Source: Myxococcales bacterium
Lineage (GTDB): Bacteria; Myxococcota_A; Polyangia; Polyangiales; GCA-016699535
Assembly: GCA_016699535.1 (NCBI GenBank)
Contig: CP064980.1
Span: forward strand, 3,542,001 to 3,606,000
Length of the DNA: 64,000 nt
Direction: 5' to 3'
This document shows, one piece after another, positions 35,911 to 45,349 of the stretch (positions within the stretch are counted from its first letter, which is position 1; every line of letters starts with the position of its first letter). Below the pieces are notes generated by a model. That model was not told where the DNA came from. It saw only the letters and a program-made list of their open reading frames with translations, and ran no database searches. A program made the translations under genes and the position numbers.

Positions 35911-36895
35911 GACGCAAGCTACTTCTTGTTCTTGGAATCACTGCTGTTGTGGGATGCGCTCATTTGCTTGGTTTAAAAAAAGCTGACAAAGAAGCATTTT
36001 CGCATCGTACCCACGTTCTTAAAGGCGTTGCCTGTGTAAAATGCCACAAAAAGCTCGATCAAGCGGGAGATAAAGGTCCTCTGCATATGCCCTCGCAAAC
36101 AGATTGTGTGACGTGCCATGACAAGCCTCATGATTCGCGGCCATGTTTAGGGTGCCATAGTGACGACGATCGACAAATGCGTACGACCATGGGCAAAGAA
36201 CACATTCGTTTTCGTCATGACACGCATCTAAAACGGATGCCTGGTAACTGCGTCCGGTGTCATACAGGCATTGCGGACGAAGAGGATTCTTCTTTGGTGG
36301 CTCCAATGGCCGTGTGCCTGAGTTGTCATGCACACAAAGACGAGTTTAAACTGCGCAAGTTCATGGTTTTGATTTTGAACGTCGACATGGTGTGCAAGCT
36401 GGCAGCTCTGCTGATCTTTGCACCACCTGTCACAAAGAGCGATTCTGTGCAGGATGTCATGGCGTGACTGTACCCATCCTGCCTACGCGCATGCAGTTTG
36501 ACAACACCGTCAACGGTCCGACGCTTCATCGCGCCGGCTTTGCTTCGCGGCACGCGGAGGAAGCCCATGCGCAAGCAGGTCTTTGCACCACCTGTCACAG
36601 CGAACGTTTCTGCAGTAACTGCCACCGCGACCGCGGGATTCACGGCAGCATCGAAAACCCTGTATCACCTCATCCGCCCGGATGGGTTGGCGCTCTTTCT
36701 TCGCAAAACGATCATGGCCGAGCGGCACGCAGGGATCCGGCAGCCTGCGCAAGCTGTCATGACGGCGCTGGTCAAATGTTGTGTGTGGAGTGTCACCGAG
36801 TGGGCGGCATTGGCGGCAGCCCTCATCCAAGCGGGTTTTCAAGCTCAAAAGGTCAAAACGAAATGCCTTGCCGCCTTTGCCATCTCACACCATGA
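35907..36895 (+). CDS. Dodecahaem periplasmic/lipoprotein cytochrome c (one frameshift)
   Basis: About 329 aa when joined. Signal peptide with lipobox VVGC. Twelve CXXCH: CVKCH, CVTCH, CLGCH, CVRCH, CLSCH, then after the frame break CTTCH, CAGCH, CTTCH, CSNCH, CASCH, CVECH, CRLCH. The break is at about 36358 (aagttcatgg): one more T gives KFHGFDFERRHGVQAGSSADLCTTCH. The repeated LCTTCHxERFCxxCH pairs suggest internal duplication. It probably bridges the periplasm to the barrel (MtrA-like role), by analogy. Overlaps both neighbours by 4 nt. Confidence 0.82.
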
Positions 36896-38535
36896 AAGAC
36901 CAATCATTCATTGCAAAGCTGTTGTCTCGTCCTTGGTTTATCGCCGCTCTGATTGCAACTGGCCTTTTTGTAGCACTGCTTGTTTTGGGAGGATGGCTAC
37001 TCCTGCAACAACTCGAACAGCAACCCGCGGATGCAGCACCCACCGTCAAAATCCCTGCTCGTTTCACGCATGTGCGCGATTCAATTAATCACGCGAAACA
37101 TCTCAAAGCAAAAGTGCAATGCAAGAGCTGCCATGACCTGGAGCACGAAACTTTCGAAGCACCCGACAAAAAAGTCTGCGCGGATTGCCATGATGATATT
37201 CATGGTGAAATCCACGCTCGCAGCACAAACAAAAAAGCTCCAAAATGCCTTGATTGTCATTCCTTTAAAGAAAGCTCTGCCGATAAGACTATCGACTGTC
37301 TAAGCAGCCATCAAAGCGCAATCGGTCACGCTCCCGCTCTGCAAAGACATAAAGACACACGTTGCGTCGGATGCCATCAAGTGCACAACAGCCCTCCGCT
37401 ACAACCTCAAGGTTGCCTTGACTGTCATGAAGATAAAAAGACAGGTCATGGTCAAGGTCAGGAAAAGCGCTGCTTGGATTGCCACAGCTTCCATCAAAAA
37501 GATGAACGTATCGATGCGCAATGTCAAAACTGCCATAGCAAGAAGAACCCTATCATACCGGTACAAACAGCTCTCGTTAAAGGTCATGATCCGTGCACGG
37601 GCTGCCATAGCCCTCATGGTTTTACAAAAACCAGTGTTCAAGCTTGCACGAACTGCCATGCTTCAATCACGATCCTTGGCCAACAGAAAAGCAAGGAACA
37701 TGCCAACTGTCGGAGCTGTCACGATCCTCACAATGCACGAGCTTCAGCACAATCAAGCTGCATAAACTGCCATCAAGCTCTAAGCAACAGTCATCCTCCT
37801 GAGCAAAACAATTGCGTCAGCTGTCATCAAATTCATAATCCCAAGGGAAAAACTTCAGCATCAACGCTCCCTACAGCCTTAGCGTGCAGCAGTTGTCATA
37901 AAACAGCCAAATCCGAGACAGCTTTTCATGCCGGAGCCACTTTGTGCACTAACTGCCATACGCCTCACCACTTCGCTCAAAAGAAGCCCTTTGATTTGTG
38001 CGCAAAGTGCCACCAAACTGAGGTCAAACAGAAAGCGAGCATTGCTGAGCATCGCGACTGCGGGAGCTGCCATAACGATGCCGCCCATCACCCCAACAAA
38101 AGCAAAATCAAATGCGCAAGTTGCCACAAAACCCAGCATCAAAGTGCGCCCAAGGGCCACCAAGATTGCACGAATTGCCATAACCCGCACGATGGGCGCA
38201 TGAAAAAGCAAGCCACTTTTTGTGTAAACTGCCATCAAAACGAAGCGAAAAGCGCGCATGCTCCACCGCATACTCAATGCACAAACTGCCACCGTGCACA
38301 TGGTCCTGGCGGATTGCCTTCTTTGCCTGCCTGCAGCACCTGCCATGCTCTGCCCAAACTATCGGGGCTGCATGCAGTCAAGAAGCATCAACAGTGTCAA
38401 AGCTGCCACCACCCGCATCAGGCTATGCAAAAAAACCAACGTGCTCTTTGCGCAACCTGCCACGACGATAAACAAGACCATGAAGCCAGCACCAATCAAT
38501 GCAGCGGTTGCCACATTTTCGCAAATGCATCGTGA
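36892..38535 (+). CDS. 24-haem membrane-anchored cytochrome c
   Basis: 547 aa, start at 36892 (ATGA overlap). One N-terminal TM anchor (PWFIAALIATGLFVALLVLGGWLL), then the entire rest is haem repeats: 24 CXXCH sites, about one per 20 residues, mostly CxNCH, CxSCH or CxDCH followed by His-rich linkers. A 25th site reads CLSSH (near residue 136); its second Cys codon is AGC, one base from TGC, so that haem would be lost. The regular spacing suggests an extended nanowire-like haem chain on the periplasmic face. No close named family recognised. Last gene of the operon. Confidence 0.88.
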   Translation: MKDQSFIAKLLSRPWFIAALIATGLFVALLVLGGWLLLQQLEQQPADAAPTVKIPARFTHVRDSINHAKHLKAKVQCKSCHDLEHETFEAPDKKVCADCHDDIHGEIHARSTNKKAPKCLDCHSFKESSADKTIDCLSSHQSAIGHAPALQRHKDTRCVGCHQVHNSPPLQPQGCLDCHEDKKTGHGQGQEKRCLDCHSFHQKDERIDAQCQNCHSKKNPIIPVQTALVKGHDPCTGCHSPHGFTKTSVQACTNCHASITILGQQKSKEHANCRSCHDPHNARASAQSSCINCHQALSNSHPPEQNNCVSCHQIHNPKGKTSASTLPTALACSSCHKTAKSETAFHAGATLCTNCHTPHHFAQKKPFDLCAKCHQTEVKQKASIAEHRDCGSCHNDAAHHPNKSKIKCASCHKTQHQSAPKGHQDCTNCHNPHDGRMKKQATFCVNCHQNEAKSAHAPPHTQCTNCHRAHGPGGLPSLPACSTCHALPKLSGLHAVKKHQQCQSCHHPHQAMQKNQRALCATCHDDKQDHEASTNQCSGCHIFANAS

Positions 38536-38582
38536 TGGTTTGTCTAGGCCCGCAAACTAAATATTCATAGTGTGACTGCTAA

Positions 38583-38606
38583 CGGACGCTACAAGATTCG
38601 AACTTG
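38583..38606 (-). repeat. Duplicate of the tRNA-Arg 3' end
   Basis: 24 bp identical to 38698-38721, the 3' end of the tRNA-Arg gene (acceptor and T-arm part), in the same orientation and 115 bp away. A duplicated tRNA 3' end is what site-specific integration or excision leaves behind; the interval is far too small for an element now. Confidence 0.7.
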
Positions 38607-38622
38607 AACTGCGACATCCAGG

Positions 38623-38646
38623 GCCGGAGACTTAAATGTCTCCGGC
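38623..38646. terminator. Strong hairpin, possible terminator
   Basis: GCCGGAGAC-ttaaat-GTCTCCGGC: perfect 9-bp stem with 6-nt loop, about 90 bp after the cytochrome operon. No U-run follows on either strand, so it may be a processing or Rho-assisted site rather than an intrinsic terminator. Confidence 0.4.
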
Positions 38647-38697
38647 ACCGAGCAGTGAGTAGCAGCTTGCTGCCTTTGTTTCGCATCGATTTTTTTG

Positions 38698-38771
38698 CGG
38701 ACGCTACAAGATTCGAACTTGTGACCTTCGGCTCCGGAGGCCGACGCTCTATCCAGCTGAGCTAAGCGTCC
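38698..38771 (-). tRNA. tRNA-Arg (anticodon CCG)
   Basis: Minus-strand cloverleaf: acceptor GGACGCT/AGCGTCC, D-arm AGCTCAGCTGGATAGAGC, anticodon stem TCGGC/GCCGA around loop CTCCGGA (anticodon CCG), T-arm with GTTCGAATC, discriminator G. CCA is not encoded. Reads CGG codons. Confidence 0.95.
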
Positions 38772-39017
38772 CATCGCTAGCGCTTCAAGACCTCGATCCC
38801 CGCGAGGACATTTCGCGAGCTTTTCCTATCCGCGGCTTTCCTCCTCGCTCCTCGTCAGCAAGTACAGCCGTACGTGCTTCCTTGTCACTGTGGGGGCGCT
38901 CGCGCCTAGAAAAACCTCACGAAATGAATTTCCTTGAAGCTCTTATTGAGCTTACCTACTCCAAGCCCTGTGATCAACAGCAAGTGTGCTTGGTTCTGCT
39001 TCTACCCAGTCCTTAGA

Positions 39018-39455
39018 TTAAAGCAGGCCGAGCTCTAATTTCGCGGCTTCGGACATACGGTCTTTGTCCCAGGGGGGATCCCAGACGACCTTAGCGTAAG
39101 CGTGACGCACGCCCGGAACATTGGCTACTTTTTCCGCAACTTGTTCGACCAAACTACCGGCAACAGGGCACGCCGGTGCGGTAAGGGTCATCGTAATGAA
39201 AGCGGCTCTGTTTTCGTCGATATCAACGCCGTAGATCAAGCCAAGCTCATAGATGTTCAGAGGTATCTCCGGATCGTAAATCGTTTTTAGTGCTTCGACG
39301 ATAAGTTCTTCGTTCAACTTATCTATTTCGAATTCGGGACTCTGGCCAGGTGCATTGGCTTGATAGTCCTGCTCTGGATAGCCTTGCGGTGCAGTCCAGG
39401 CTGCGGGCGTGTTCATTGGTAAGCGGCGTTTGTTTTCAGGATGCTCAGACATCAT
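39018..39455 (-). CDS. sufT: SufT-like Fe-S assembly protein (MIP18/DUF59 family)
   Basis: 145 aa. A variable N-terminus of about 45 residues is followed by a MIP18/DUF59 domain: LIVEALKTIYDPEIPLNIYELGLIYGVDID...TMTLTAPACPVAGSLVEQVAEKV...VVWDPPWDKDRMSEAAKLELG. DPEIP and the Cys in TAPACP are the family hallmarks. SufT helps Fe-S maturation, typically when iron-sulfur demand is high. Last gene of the SUF operon, 3 nt after sufU. Confidence 0.9.
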   Translation of the reverse strand: MMSEHPENKRRLPMNTPAAWTAPQGYPEQDYQANAPGQSPEFEIDKLNEELIVEALKTIYDPEIPLNIYELGLIYGVDIDENRAAFITMTLTAPACPVAGSLVEQVAEKVANVPGVRHAYAKVVWDPPWDKDRMSEAAKLELGLL

Positions 39456-39458
39456 GCA

Positions 39459-39902
39459 CTACTCCGTACTCACTTGGGTTTTGTTTTCTAAAGCAGCGTG
39501 CAGTGTGTGCCACGCCAAAGTGGCGCATTTAACACGCATTGGAAATTCCACCACGCCCGAAAAAGCAGCAAGCTTGCCAAGCAAAGCCTCATTTGGCTTA
39601 TGTTCAAGAGTCACGAGGTTATGAAACTCGCTGAATAACGCTTCGACTTCCTCAAGAGACTTGCCTTTAATGGCTTCGGTCATTGTGGATGCCGAGGCGG
39701 TTGAAATCGCGCAACCCGATCCTTGAAAGCCCACATCCTCAATCCTGTTGTCCTTGATGCGAAGCTTTAAGATGAGATTGTCACCACACAAAGGATTGTG
39801 CCCATTGGCACTGTGTGTGGAAGGCTCCGGGAAACGGAAATTGCGAGGCTGCTTTCCGTGGTCCAAGATAAGTTCCTGATACAGCTCTCGTAGTTCTGAC
39901 AT
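39459..39902 (-). CDS. sufU: SufU Fe-S scaffold/sulfur-transfer protein
   Basis: 147 aa IscU-like protein. Three conserved Cys with usual spacing: C39 (NPLCGD), C64 (GSGCAIS) and C126 (RVKCATLAW), D41 next to C39. The insertion of about 18 residues between the second and third Cys that distinguishes SufU from IscU is present. It accepts persulfide sulfur from SufS. One-base overlap with sufS. Confidence 0.93.
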   Translation of the reverse strand: MSELRELYQELILDHGKQPRNFRFPEPSTHSANGHNPLCGDNLILKLRIKDNRIEDVGFQGSGCAISTASASTMTEAIKGKSLEEVEALFSEFHNLVTLEHKPNEALLGKLAAFSGVVEFPMRVKCATLAWHTLHAALENKTQVSTE

Positions 39903-41176
39903 TAGCCTAACAACTCCTGTGCATGCTGTAGACCGTCAATAAAACGATCCACATCGCTTTCTGTGTTGTAGATGCCAAACGATGCCCGCACGGTCGCCGG
40001 GACTCCGAAGTGTTCCATAACCGGTTGGGCACAATGATGGCCTGCACGAATTGCGACACCATCCATATCAAGCACCGTGCCGATATCATGAGGATGAATT
40101 CCCTCAAGCACCACCGAAACAACACCCACCTTCTGAGCAGCTTGACCCACAAGGCGTACATTTGGAATCGCCTTTAGTTTTTCGTGCGCATAAGTCAGCA
40201 AGGCCTGTTCATGTTCAAAAACAGTTTGCATCCCAAGTTTTTCTAAATACTCAAGCGCGGCTCCCATCCCAATGACGCCCGCGATATTTGGGGTTCCTGC
40301 CTCAAAGCGATGCGGCAAATCATTGAAAATGACTTCCGAAAAACTCACGCTCTTGATCATGTCGCCGCCCGATTGATAGGGCTGCATCTGCTCAAGCCAC
40401 CTTGTTTTGGCCACAAGCACACCCGAACCCGTGGGGCCATAAGCCTTGTGCGCACTAAATGCGTAAAAATCAGCATCAAGCGCGCTAAGATCGACAGGAA
40501 GGTGAGGAAGAGCTTGTGCCCCGTCAAGCAATACAGGTAAGCCGCGAGCATGCGCTGCATCAATCATGGCTTTCACAGGCAGCACCGTGCCCAGAGCATT
40601 GGAGACATGGCAAAGCGAAACAAAGCGCGTTTTTTCCGACAGCTTTGCCTCAAACTCCGCTGGATCGACTTGTCCTTTATCATCAAAAGGCAGCACAACC
40701 AGCTTAGCCCCCGTGTTTTTGCACAATAGCCACCATGGCACCAAGTTGGAATGATGCTCTAACTCCGTGATCAGGATTTCATCGCCAGCTTTGAGTTGGG
40801 GAGCCACAAAACTTTGGGCAACAAGGTTAATGGCCTCAGTCGTCCCACGGACAAACACACTGTGGCTGCCTTGAGGTGCATTTAAAAAGCGCTTGACGGT
40901 ATCGCGTGCTTTTTCATAAGCCACCGTGGCGCGCTGCGATAGCATATGCACACCCCGATGAATGTTTGCGCAGTCTTTAGCATACACATTCAGTACTGAA
41001 TCAATCACAGCCTGAGGTTTTAGAGCGGTTGCCGCGCTATCAAGGTAGCAAAGCGCTTTGCCGTGAACTTCTTGATCCAGGGCCGGGAAATCAGCGCGCA
41101 CTTTATCCCAGTTCTTTTTAGCGCGCGATTCAGGATGCAGGTTTGCTGTTGGGGTGCTCGGTGTCATGTTTAGCAC
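39902..41176 (-). CDS. sufS: Cysteine desulfurase SufS
   Basis: 424-aa PLP enzyme (class V aminotransferase fold, group II desulfurase) that converts cysteine to alanine and delivers sulfur for Fe-S clusters. PLP lysine in FSAHKAYGPTGSGVL, nucleotide-like phosphate motif RGTTEAINLVAQ, and catalytic-loop Cys in IRAGHHCAQPVMEHFG. GTP-like C-terminal RASFGIYNTESDVDRFIDGL. Starts upstream near MTPSTP; overlaps sufD by 7 nt. Confidence 0.95.
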   Translation of the reverse strand: MLNMTPSTPTANLHPESRAKKNWDKVRADFPALDQEVHGKALCYLDSAATALKPQAVIDSVLNVYAKDCANIHRGVHMLSQRATVAYEKARDTVKRFLNAPQGSHSVFVRGTTEAINLVAQSFVAPQLKAGDEILITELEHHSNLVPWWLLCKNTGAKLVVLPFDDKGQVDPAEFEAKLSEKTRFVSLCHVSNALGTVLPVKAMIDAAHARGLPVLLDGAQALPHLPVDLSALDADFYAFSAHKAYGPTGSGVLVAKTRWLEQMQPYQSGGDMIKSVSFSEVIFNDLPHRFEAGTPNIAGVIGMGAALEYLEKLGMQTVFEHEQALLTYAHEKLKAIPNVRLVGQAAQKVGVVSVVLEGIHPHDIGTVLDMDGVAIRAGHHCAQPVMEHFGVPATVRASFGIYNTESDVDRFIDGLQHAQELLG

Positions 41177-42489
41177 AGCTCCTCCAGCACCTGTTCAGCG
41201 CCCAGACGACTCAATAAGGTGGTTTGCAAAGCCTTGAACACTGGAAGGTTCTGCGCAGCTTGCAAAAGCTCACGCACGAAGCCATAAGTCAAGAGCGCTT
41301 TGGCGTGCTGCTCATCAATGCCTCGCGTTCGAAGATAAAACATCTGCACGGGATCAAGTTGACCCACCGTGGCGCCGTGGCTGCACTTGACATCATCGGC
41401 ATCAATCTGCAGCTGTGGTTTGGTATGAATCACGGCGCTGTCGGACAAAAGCAAGTTGTGATTCTCTTGAGTCGCCGAACTTTTTTGAGCATCACGCGCC
41501 ACTTTAATGCCGCCATCAAACACGGCCTGACTTTGAGCAGCAAGCACGCCGCGATAACGTTGAGCGCTTAACGCTCGGGGACAAGTATGCTCTACCGTGG
41601 TGTAGTGCCCAGAAAATTCATCGTTATCCGTAATGTAGCAACCCTCGAGACTGCACTCGCTACCCTGAGCATTGAGCGTGATCGATAAATCTTCACGCCG
41701 AAAGGCTCCTTGCATCGAATAGCTATGCGAATCCAGATGCCCGTCACTCTCGATACGCGCATGGTATTGGTAAAGATGATAATCTTGCTCACTGCCACTG
41801 AAGATTCGAAAATGGTGCAAGTTTGCATTGGCACCGATAACGGTTTCGACCACCGAATTGCTAAGATGAAGCCCGGCGGAATCCTGAGCCGGCAAAAAAT
41901 GCTCGACCACAGTGCATTCGCTACTTTCACCAAGTGTAATTAGTACGCGAGGATGCACAAGCGCATTACCACTGCTCCGCGAGATGATGTACTCTACGTC
42001 GATGGGCGTTTTAATCTGCGCACCTTTTTCGACGTTGATCCAAAGCAGATCCGAGAACAGAGCCGTGTTGAGTTCAAACCAGGCATCACGTTGTTTTGCT
42101 ATGCGAGCCAAGAAAAAAGCCATGGCTTCTTTATCTTTTGTATTCGCAGCATGCAGGGTCGTGATGCTAAGGCCTGAGAGATGCTTTTGCTTTTTGAGCG
42201 AGTAGCTGCCATTTTGACAGAGCACCGGAGCTTGAGAGGAATTGCGATGCGCCGAGGGTTGTACCGGCGCATCACTTAAGGAATCAAAAGATGACGCAAG
42301 CAAATCGTTCATCGGGACAAAACGCCAAGCTTCATTTTTGCTCGCGGGAAGACCATGTTCAATCACATGCTTGGCAGCTTCAGCACGCAGCTTGCTAAGC
42401 CAAGCAGTTTCCTGACTCAAGGGAAGATGACTAAGCTTGGCCACTAAACTTTGTTCAAGCTCTGAGCGTTCTTTTGCTACCTCGCTCAT
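41170..42489 (-). CDS. sufD: Fe-S assembly protein SufD
   Basis: 439-aa beta-helical SufB/SufD-family protein, partner of SufB and SufC in the SufBC2D scaffold. Signature C-terminus KPQLQIDADDVKCSHGATVGQLDPVQMFYLRTRGIDEQHAKALLTYGFV. The His of CSHGATVG, needed for cluster assembly in E. coli SufD, is present. Overlaps sufC by 4 nt. Confidence 0.93.
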   Translation of the reverse strand: MSEVAKERSELEQSLVAKLSHLPLSQETAWLSKLRAEAAKHVIEHGLPASKNEAWRFVPMNDLLASSFDSLSDAPVQPSAHRNSSQAPVLCQNGSYSLKKQKHLSGLSITTLHAANTKDKEAMAFFLARIAKQRDAWFELNTALFSDLLWINVEKGAQIKTPIDVEYIISRSSGNALVHPRVLITLGESSECTVVEHFLPAQDSAGLHLSNSVVETVIGANANLHHFRIFSGSEQDYHLYQYHARIESDGHLDSHSYSMQGAFRREDLSITLNAQGSECSLEGCYITDNDEFSGHYTTVEHTCPRALSAQRYRGVLAAQSQAVFDGGIKVARDAQKSSATQENHNLLLSDSAVIHTKPQLQIDADDVKCSHGATVGQLDPVQMFYLRTRGIDEQHAKALLTYGFVRELLQAAQNLPVFKALQTTLLSRLGAEQVLEELC

Positions 42490-43256
42490 ACAGAGGGCCC
42501 CTCAAACTGATTGGGACTGTTTTCATGCTTGCCGTATCCTTCTTTTTCAAGACGCAAAGCAATATCTTTGTCGCCCGACTCGACAATCCTGCCATCGACT
42601 AGCACATGAATTTGATCCGGCACAATGTAATCCAAGAGGCGCTGGTAGTGTGTAATGAGCAGCATAGAGCGATCCTTTGATCGCAGCGCATTCACTCCGT
42701 CTGCAACGACTTTTAAGGCATCGATATCAAGTCCAGAATCGGTTTCATCCAATATCGCAAGCTTAGGCTCTAGCATGGCCATTTGAAAAATCTCATTCCG
42801 CTTTTTCTCGCCACCGCTGAAGCCTTCGTTGACACCGCGTCTTGAGAAACTTTCATCAAGCTTGAGCAACGCCATCTTTTCTTTGGATAGTTTCAGAAAA
42901 TCCACTGCATCGATGGGCGGTAGATCGCGATGCTTGCGGATGGCGTTCATGCCCGCCTTGAGAAAATACATATTGCTGACACCAGGAATCTCCACAGGGT
43001 ACTGAAAACCCAAAAACATACCTTCTCGAGCACGCTCTTCGACCGACATCTCTAGAAGGTCTTTACCATCAAAAAGCATCTTGCCTTTTGTCACCTCGTA
43101 GCCGTCGCGACCCGCCAGCAAATACGACAGCGTACTCTTACCGGATCCGTTAGGTCCCATGATCGCATGCACCTGTCCGGTCTCCAGTTTGAGATTGACA
43201 CCCTTAAGGATTTCTTTGCCATCCACACTTGCGTGGAGGTTTTGCAGTTCCAACAT
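42486..43256 (-). CDS. sufC: Fe-S assembly ATPase SufC
   Basis: 256-aa ABC-type ATPase: Walker A GPNGSGKST, signature FSGGEKKRNE (typical of SufC), Walker B LAILDETDSGLDIDALK, H-loop ITHYQRLLDYI. Powers conformational change of SufB/SufD. A 140-bp gap with 34-bp repeats separates it from sufB; all other gaps in the operon are overlaps or a few bases. Confidence 0.95.
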   Translation of the reverse strand: MLELQNLHASVDGKEILKGVNLKLETGQVHAIMGPNGSGKSTLSYLLAGRDGYEVTKGKMLFDGKDLLEMSVEERAREGMFLGFQYPVEIPGVSNMYFLKAGMNAIRKHRDLPPIDAVDFLKLSKEKMALLKLDESFSRRGVNEGFSGGEKKRNEIFQMAMLEPKLAILDETDSGLDIDALKVVADGVNALRSKDRSMLLITHYQRLLDYIVPDQIHVLVDGRIVESGDKDIALRLEKEGYGKHENSPNQFEGPSV

Positions 43257-43288
43257 CGATATACTCCAGTACGTTCACAAAATTGAGC

Positions 43289-43390
43289 GGGCGCTTGCCC
43301 CGCGCGAACTCGCTTGTTACGCGGGCTCTAGCGCCACGCGAACTCGTTTGTTATGCGGTCGCTTGCGCCGCATAAACTTATTTGTCAAAA
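43289..43390. repeat. Three imperfect 34-bp tandem units between sufB and sufC
   Basis: Units 43289-43322, 43323-43356 and 43357-43390 share GGG(C/T)...GCGCC-CGCGaACTCGtTTGTTAtGC. Units one and two are close, the third is more diverged. On the coding (minus) strand each can fold a short GCGG...CCGC hairpin. Placed inside an operon, they may tune mRNA stability or the sufB:sufC ratio. Confidence 0.6.
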
Positions 43391-43396
43391 CAGGCC

Positions 43397-44857
43397 CTAT
43401 CCAACAGCACCTTCCAAACTCACGCCGAGAAGCTTCTGAGCTTCAACAGCAAACTCCATCGGAAGTTCTTTAATCACTTCTTTACAAAAGCCATTAACAA
43501 TCAAACTCACGGCATCTTCTTCGCTTAGTCCTCGTTGCTTGCAGTAAAAGAGTTGATCTTCGCCAATGCGCGAAGTTGTAGCTTCGTGCTCGAGCTTCGC
43601 CGATGCGTTACGCACTTCAACATAGGGGACAGTATCCGCAGTGCAGGTATCGCCAATAAGCAGTGAATCACATTGGGTATGGTTACGCGCGCCCTGGGCG
43701 TTTTTCATAATTTTGACCAAACCACGGTAGGTTTGTTTGCCATGCCCAGCCGAAATACCTTTGGACACGATTGTGCTGCTGGTGTTTTTACCAAGATGAA
43801 TCATCTTGGTACCGGTATCGGCTTGCTGTCGATTGTTGCTGAGCGCAACCGAATAAAACTCACCAATGGAGTTGTCACCCTTTAGGATACAGCTTGGGTA
43901 CTTCCAAGTGATCGCAGAGCCGGTTTCAACCTGAGTCCATGAAATCTTAGAGCCCTTCCCTAGGCAGTTGCCGCGCTTGGTTACAAAATTATAGATCCCG
44001 CCTTTGCCGTTTTTGTCTCCGGGATACCAGTTTTGCACAGTGGAATATTTGATTTGTGCGCTTTCGAGGGCTACCAGTTCAACGACCGCAGCATGCAGTT
44101 GGTTTTCATCGCGCATCGGTGCGGTGCAACCTTCAAGGTAGCTGACATAGCTTTGATCATCGGCAACAACCAGCGTGCGCTCAAACTGACCGGTATTAGC
44201 AGCGTTAATGCGGAAATAGGTGGAAAGCTCCATGGGACAACGCACACCTTTGGGAATGTAGACAAAGGAGCCATCGCTAAAGACAGCCGAATTCAGTGCA
44301 GCGTAGAAGTTATCCGTGTGAGGAACGACGGAGCCAAGGTACTTTTTAATTAGTTCCGGATACTCTTGAACAGCTTCGGAAAAAGAACAAAACAAAATTC
44401 CCTCATCCTTTAGTCGCCCTTTAAAGGTCGTTGCAACCGAAACACTGTCGAAGACCGCATCCACCGCAACGCCCGCAAGCGCTGCACGCTCAGCTAAGGG
44501 AATGCCAAGTTTTTCATAGGTTTTTAAGAGTTCAGGATCGACTTCTTCCAAACTCTTCGGCGCATTCTCTTTGGACTTCGGTGCGGCATAATAAGAGATG
44601 GACTGAAAATCGATCGATGGATACTCGACATGAGCCCAGGTGGGTTCTTTCAACGTAGTCCAATGACGATAGGCTTTGAGTCGCCATTGCAATAGCCAAT
44701 CGGGTTCATTTTTCTTTTTCGAAATAAAACGAACGATTTCTTCGCTCAGACCCGGTGGCGCGTAGTCTTGCTCAATGTTGGTGATAAAACCTGCATCGTA
44801 GTCGCGACTGATGAAAGCATTAAGCTCTTTATTTTTTTCTTTCACTTTCCTACTCAT
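43397..44857 (-). CDS. sufB: Fe-S assembly protein SufB
   Basis: 486 aa, full length. Family blocks [69 protein letters not shown] and the C-terminal [48 protein letters not shown] are all present. The E. coli cluster-assembly Cys lies in the [19 protein letters not shown] region. Three bases after the regulator gene. Confidence 0.95.
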   Translation of the reverse strand: MSRKVKEKNKELNAFISRDYDAGFITNIEQDYAPPGLSEEIVRFISKKKNEPDWLLQWRLKAYRHWTTLKEPTWAHVEYPSIDFQSISYYAAPKSKENAPKSLEEVDPELLKTYEKLGIPLAERAALAGVAVDAVFDSVSVATTFKGRLKDEGILFCSFSEAVQEYPELIKKYLGSVVPHTDNFYAALNSAVFSDGSFVYIPKGVRCPMELSTYFRINAANTGQFERTLVVADDQSYVSYLEGCTAPMRDENQLHAAVVELVALESAQIKYSTVQNWYPGDKNGKGGIYNFVTKRGNCLGKGSKISWTQVETGSAITWKYPSCILKGDNSIGEFYSVALSNNRQQADTGTKMIHLGKNTSSTIVSKGISAGHGKQTYRGLVKIMKNAQGARNHTQCDSLLIGDTCTADTVPYVEVRNASAKLEHEATTSRIGEDQLFYCKQRGLSEEDAVSLIVNGFCKEVIKELPMEFAVEAQKLLGVSLEGAVG

Positions 44858-44860
44858 GAC

Positions 44861-45340
44861 TTATTCCGATTCGACTGCAGCGGGCTCTAAAGGCTCGCGA
44901 TGTTTGACCAACTGAAGCGGTACCAGCTTCGCCGATTCAGAATGGTTCATGTCCGCTAAGGAAACCGTGGACAGGGCTTTGAACACTGCCGTATTGATCA
45001 GCGCCCAGTTGGTATGTGCACCACCGTCGCTCTGTCTGTCGCAGGGATTCTCAGAGGGAATACTGCATTCGGTCAGAGCGATCGGACCTTCCATCGCCTC
45101 GATGATTTCCGCAATGCTCACCTCGGCTGGCATGCCGTTCATCCGATAGCCGCCATTAACGCCACGCTCAGAAGAAAAGATACCGGCGCGAACGAGCTGT
45201 TTAAGCACCTTGCTTACCGTAGGGCTGGGTATTTTTGTGCTTTCAGAAAGACCTCGCACACTGTGCAAATCCTCTGGTCGCTGCGCCATCTGCGTGCTAA
45301 GCACGATGGCGTAGTCAGTTAGTTTTCCAATGCGAACCAT
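44861..45340 (-). CDS. Rrf2-family transcriptional regulator of the SUF operon
   Basis: 159 aa. Winged-helix N-terminus (KLTDYAIVLSTQMAQ; STKIPSPTVSKVLKQLVRAGIFSSERGVNGGYRM) matches the SUF-associated Rrf2 subfamily, which senses Fe-S status. The cluster-ligand loop has C92 and C100 (LTECSIPSENPC), but the third Cys usually found about eight residues later is absent (DRQSDGGAHTNW). It may ligate with another residue or work without a stable cluster. First gene of the operon, with a dyad operator 10 bp upstream, implying autoregulation. Confidence 0.87.
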   Translation of the reverse strand: MVRIGKLTDYAIVLSTQMAQRPEDLHSVRGLSESTKIPSPTVSKVLKQLVRAGIFSSERGVNGGYRMNGMPAEVSIAEIIEAMEGPIALTECSIPSENPCDRQSDGGAHTNWALINTAVFKALSTVSLADMNHSESAKLVPLQLVKHREPLEPAAVESE

Positions 45341-45349
45341 GCTGGCTAT

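Noticed and set aside
38589..38774. 61-codon ORF over the tRNA
   Set aside because: It is a translation of the tRNA-Arg gene and its duplicated end.
43289..43390. CRISPR-like repeat array
   Set aside because: The units are directly adjacent without spacers, only three, and diverged; no cas genes are present.
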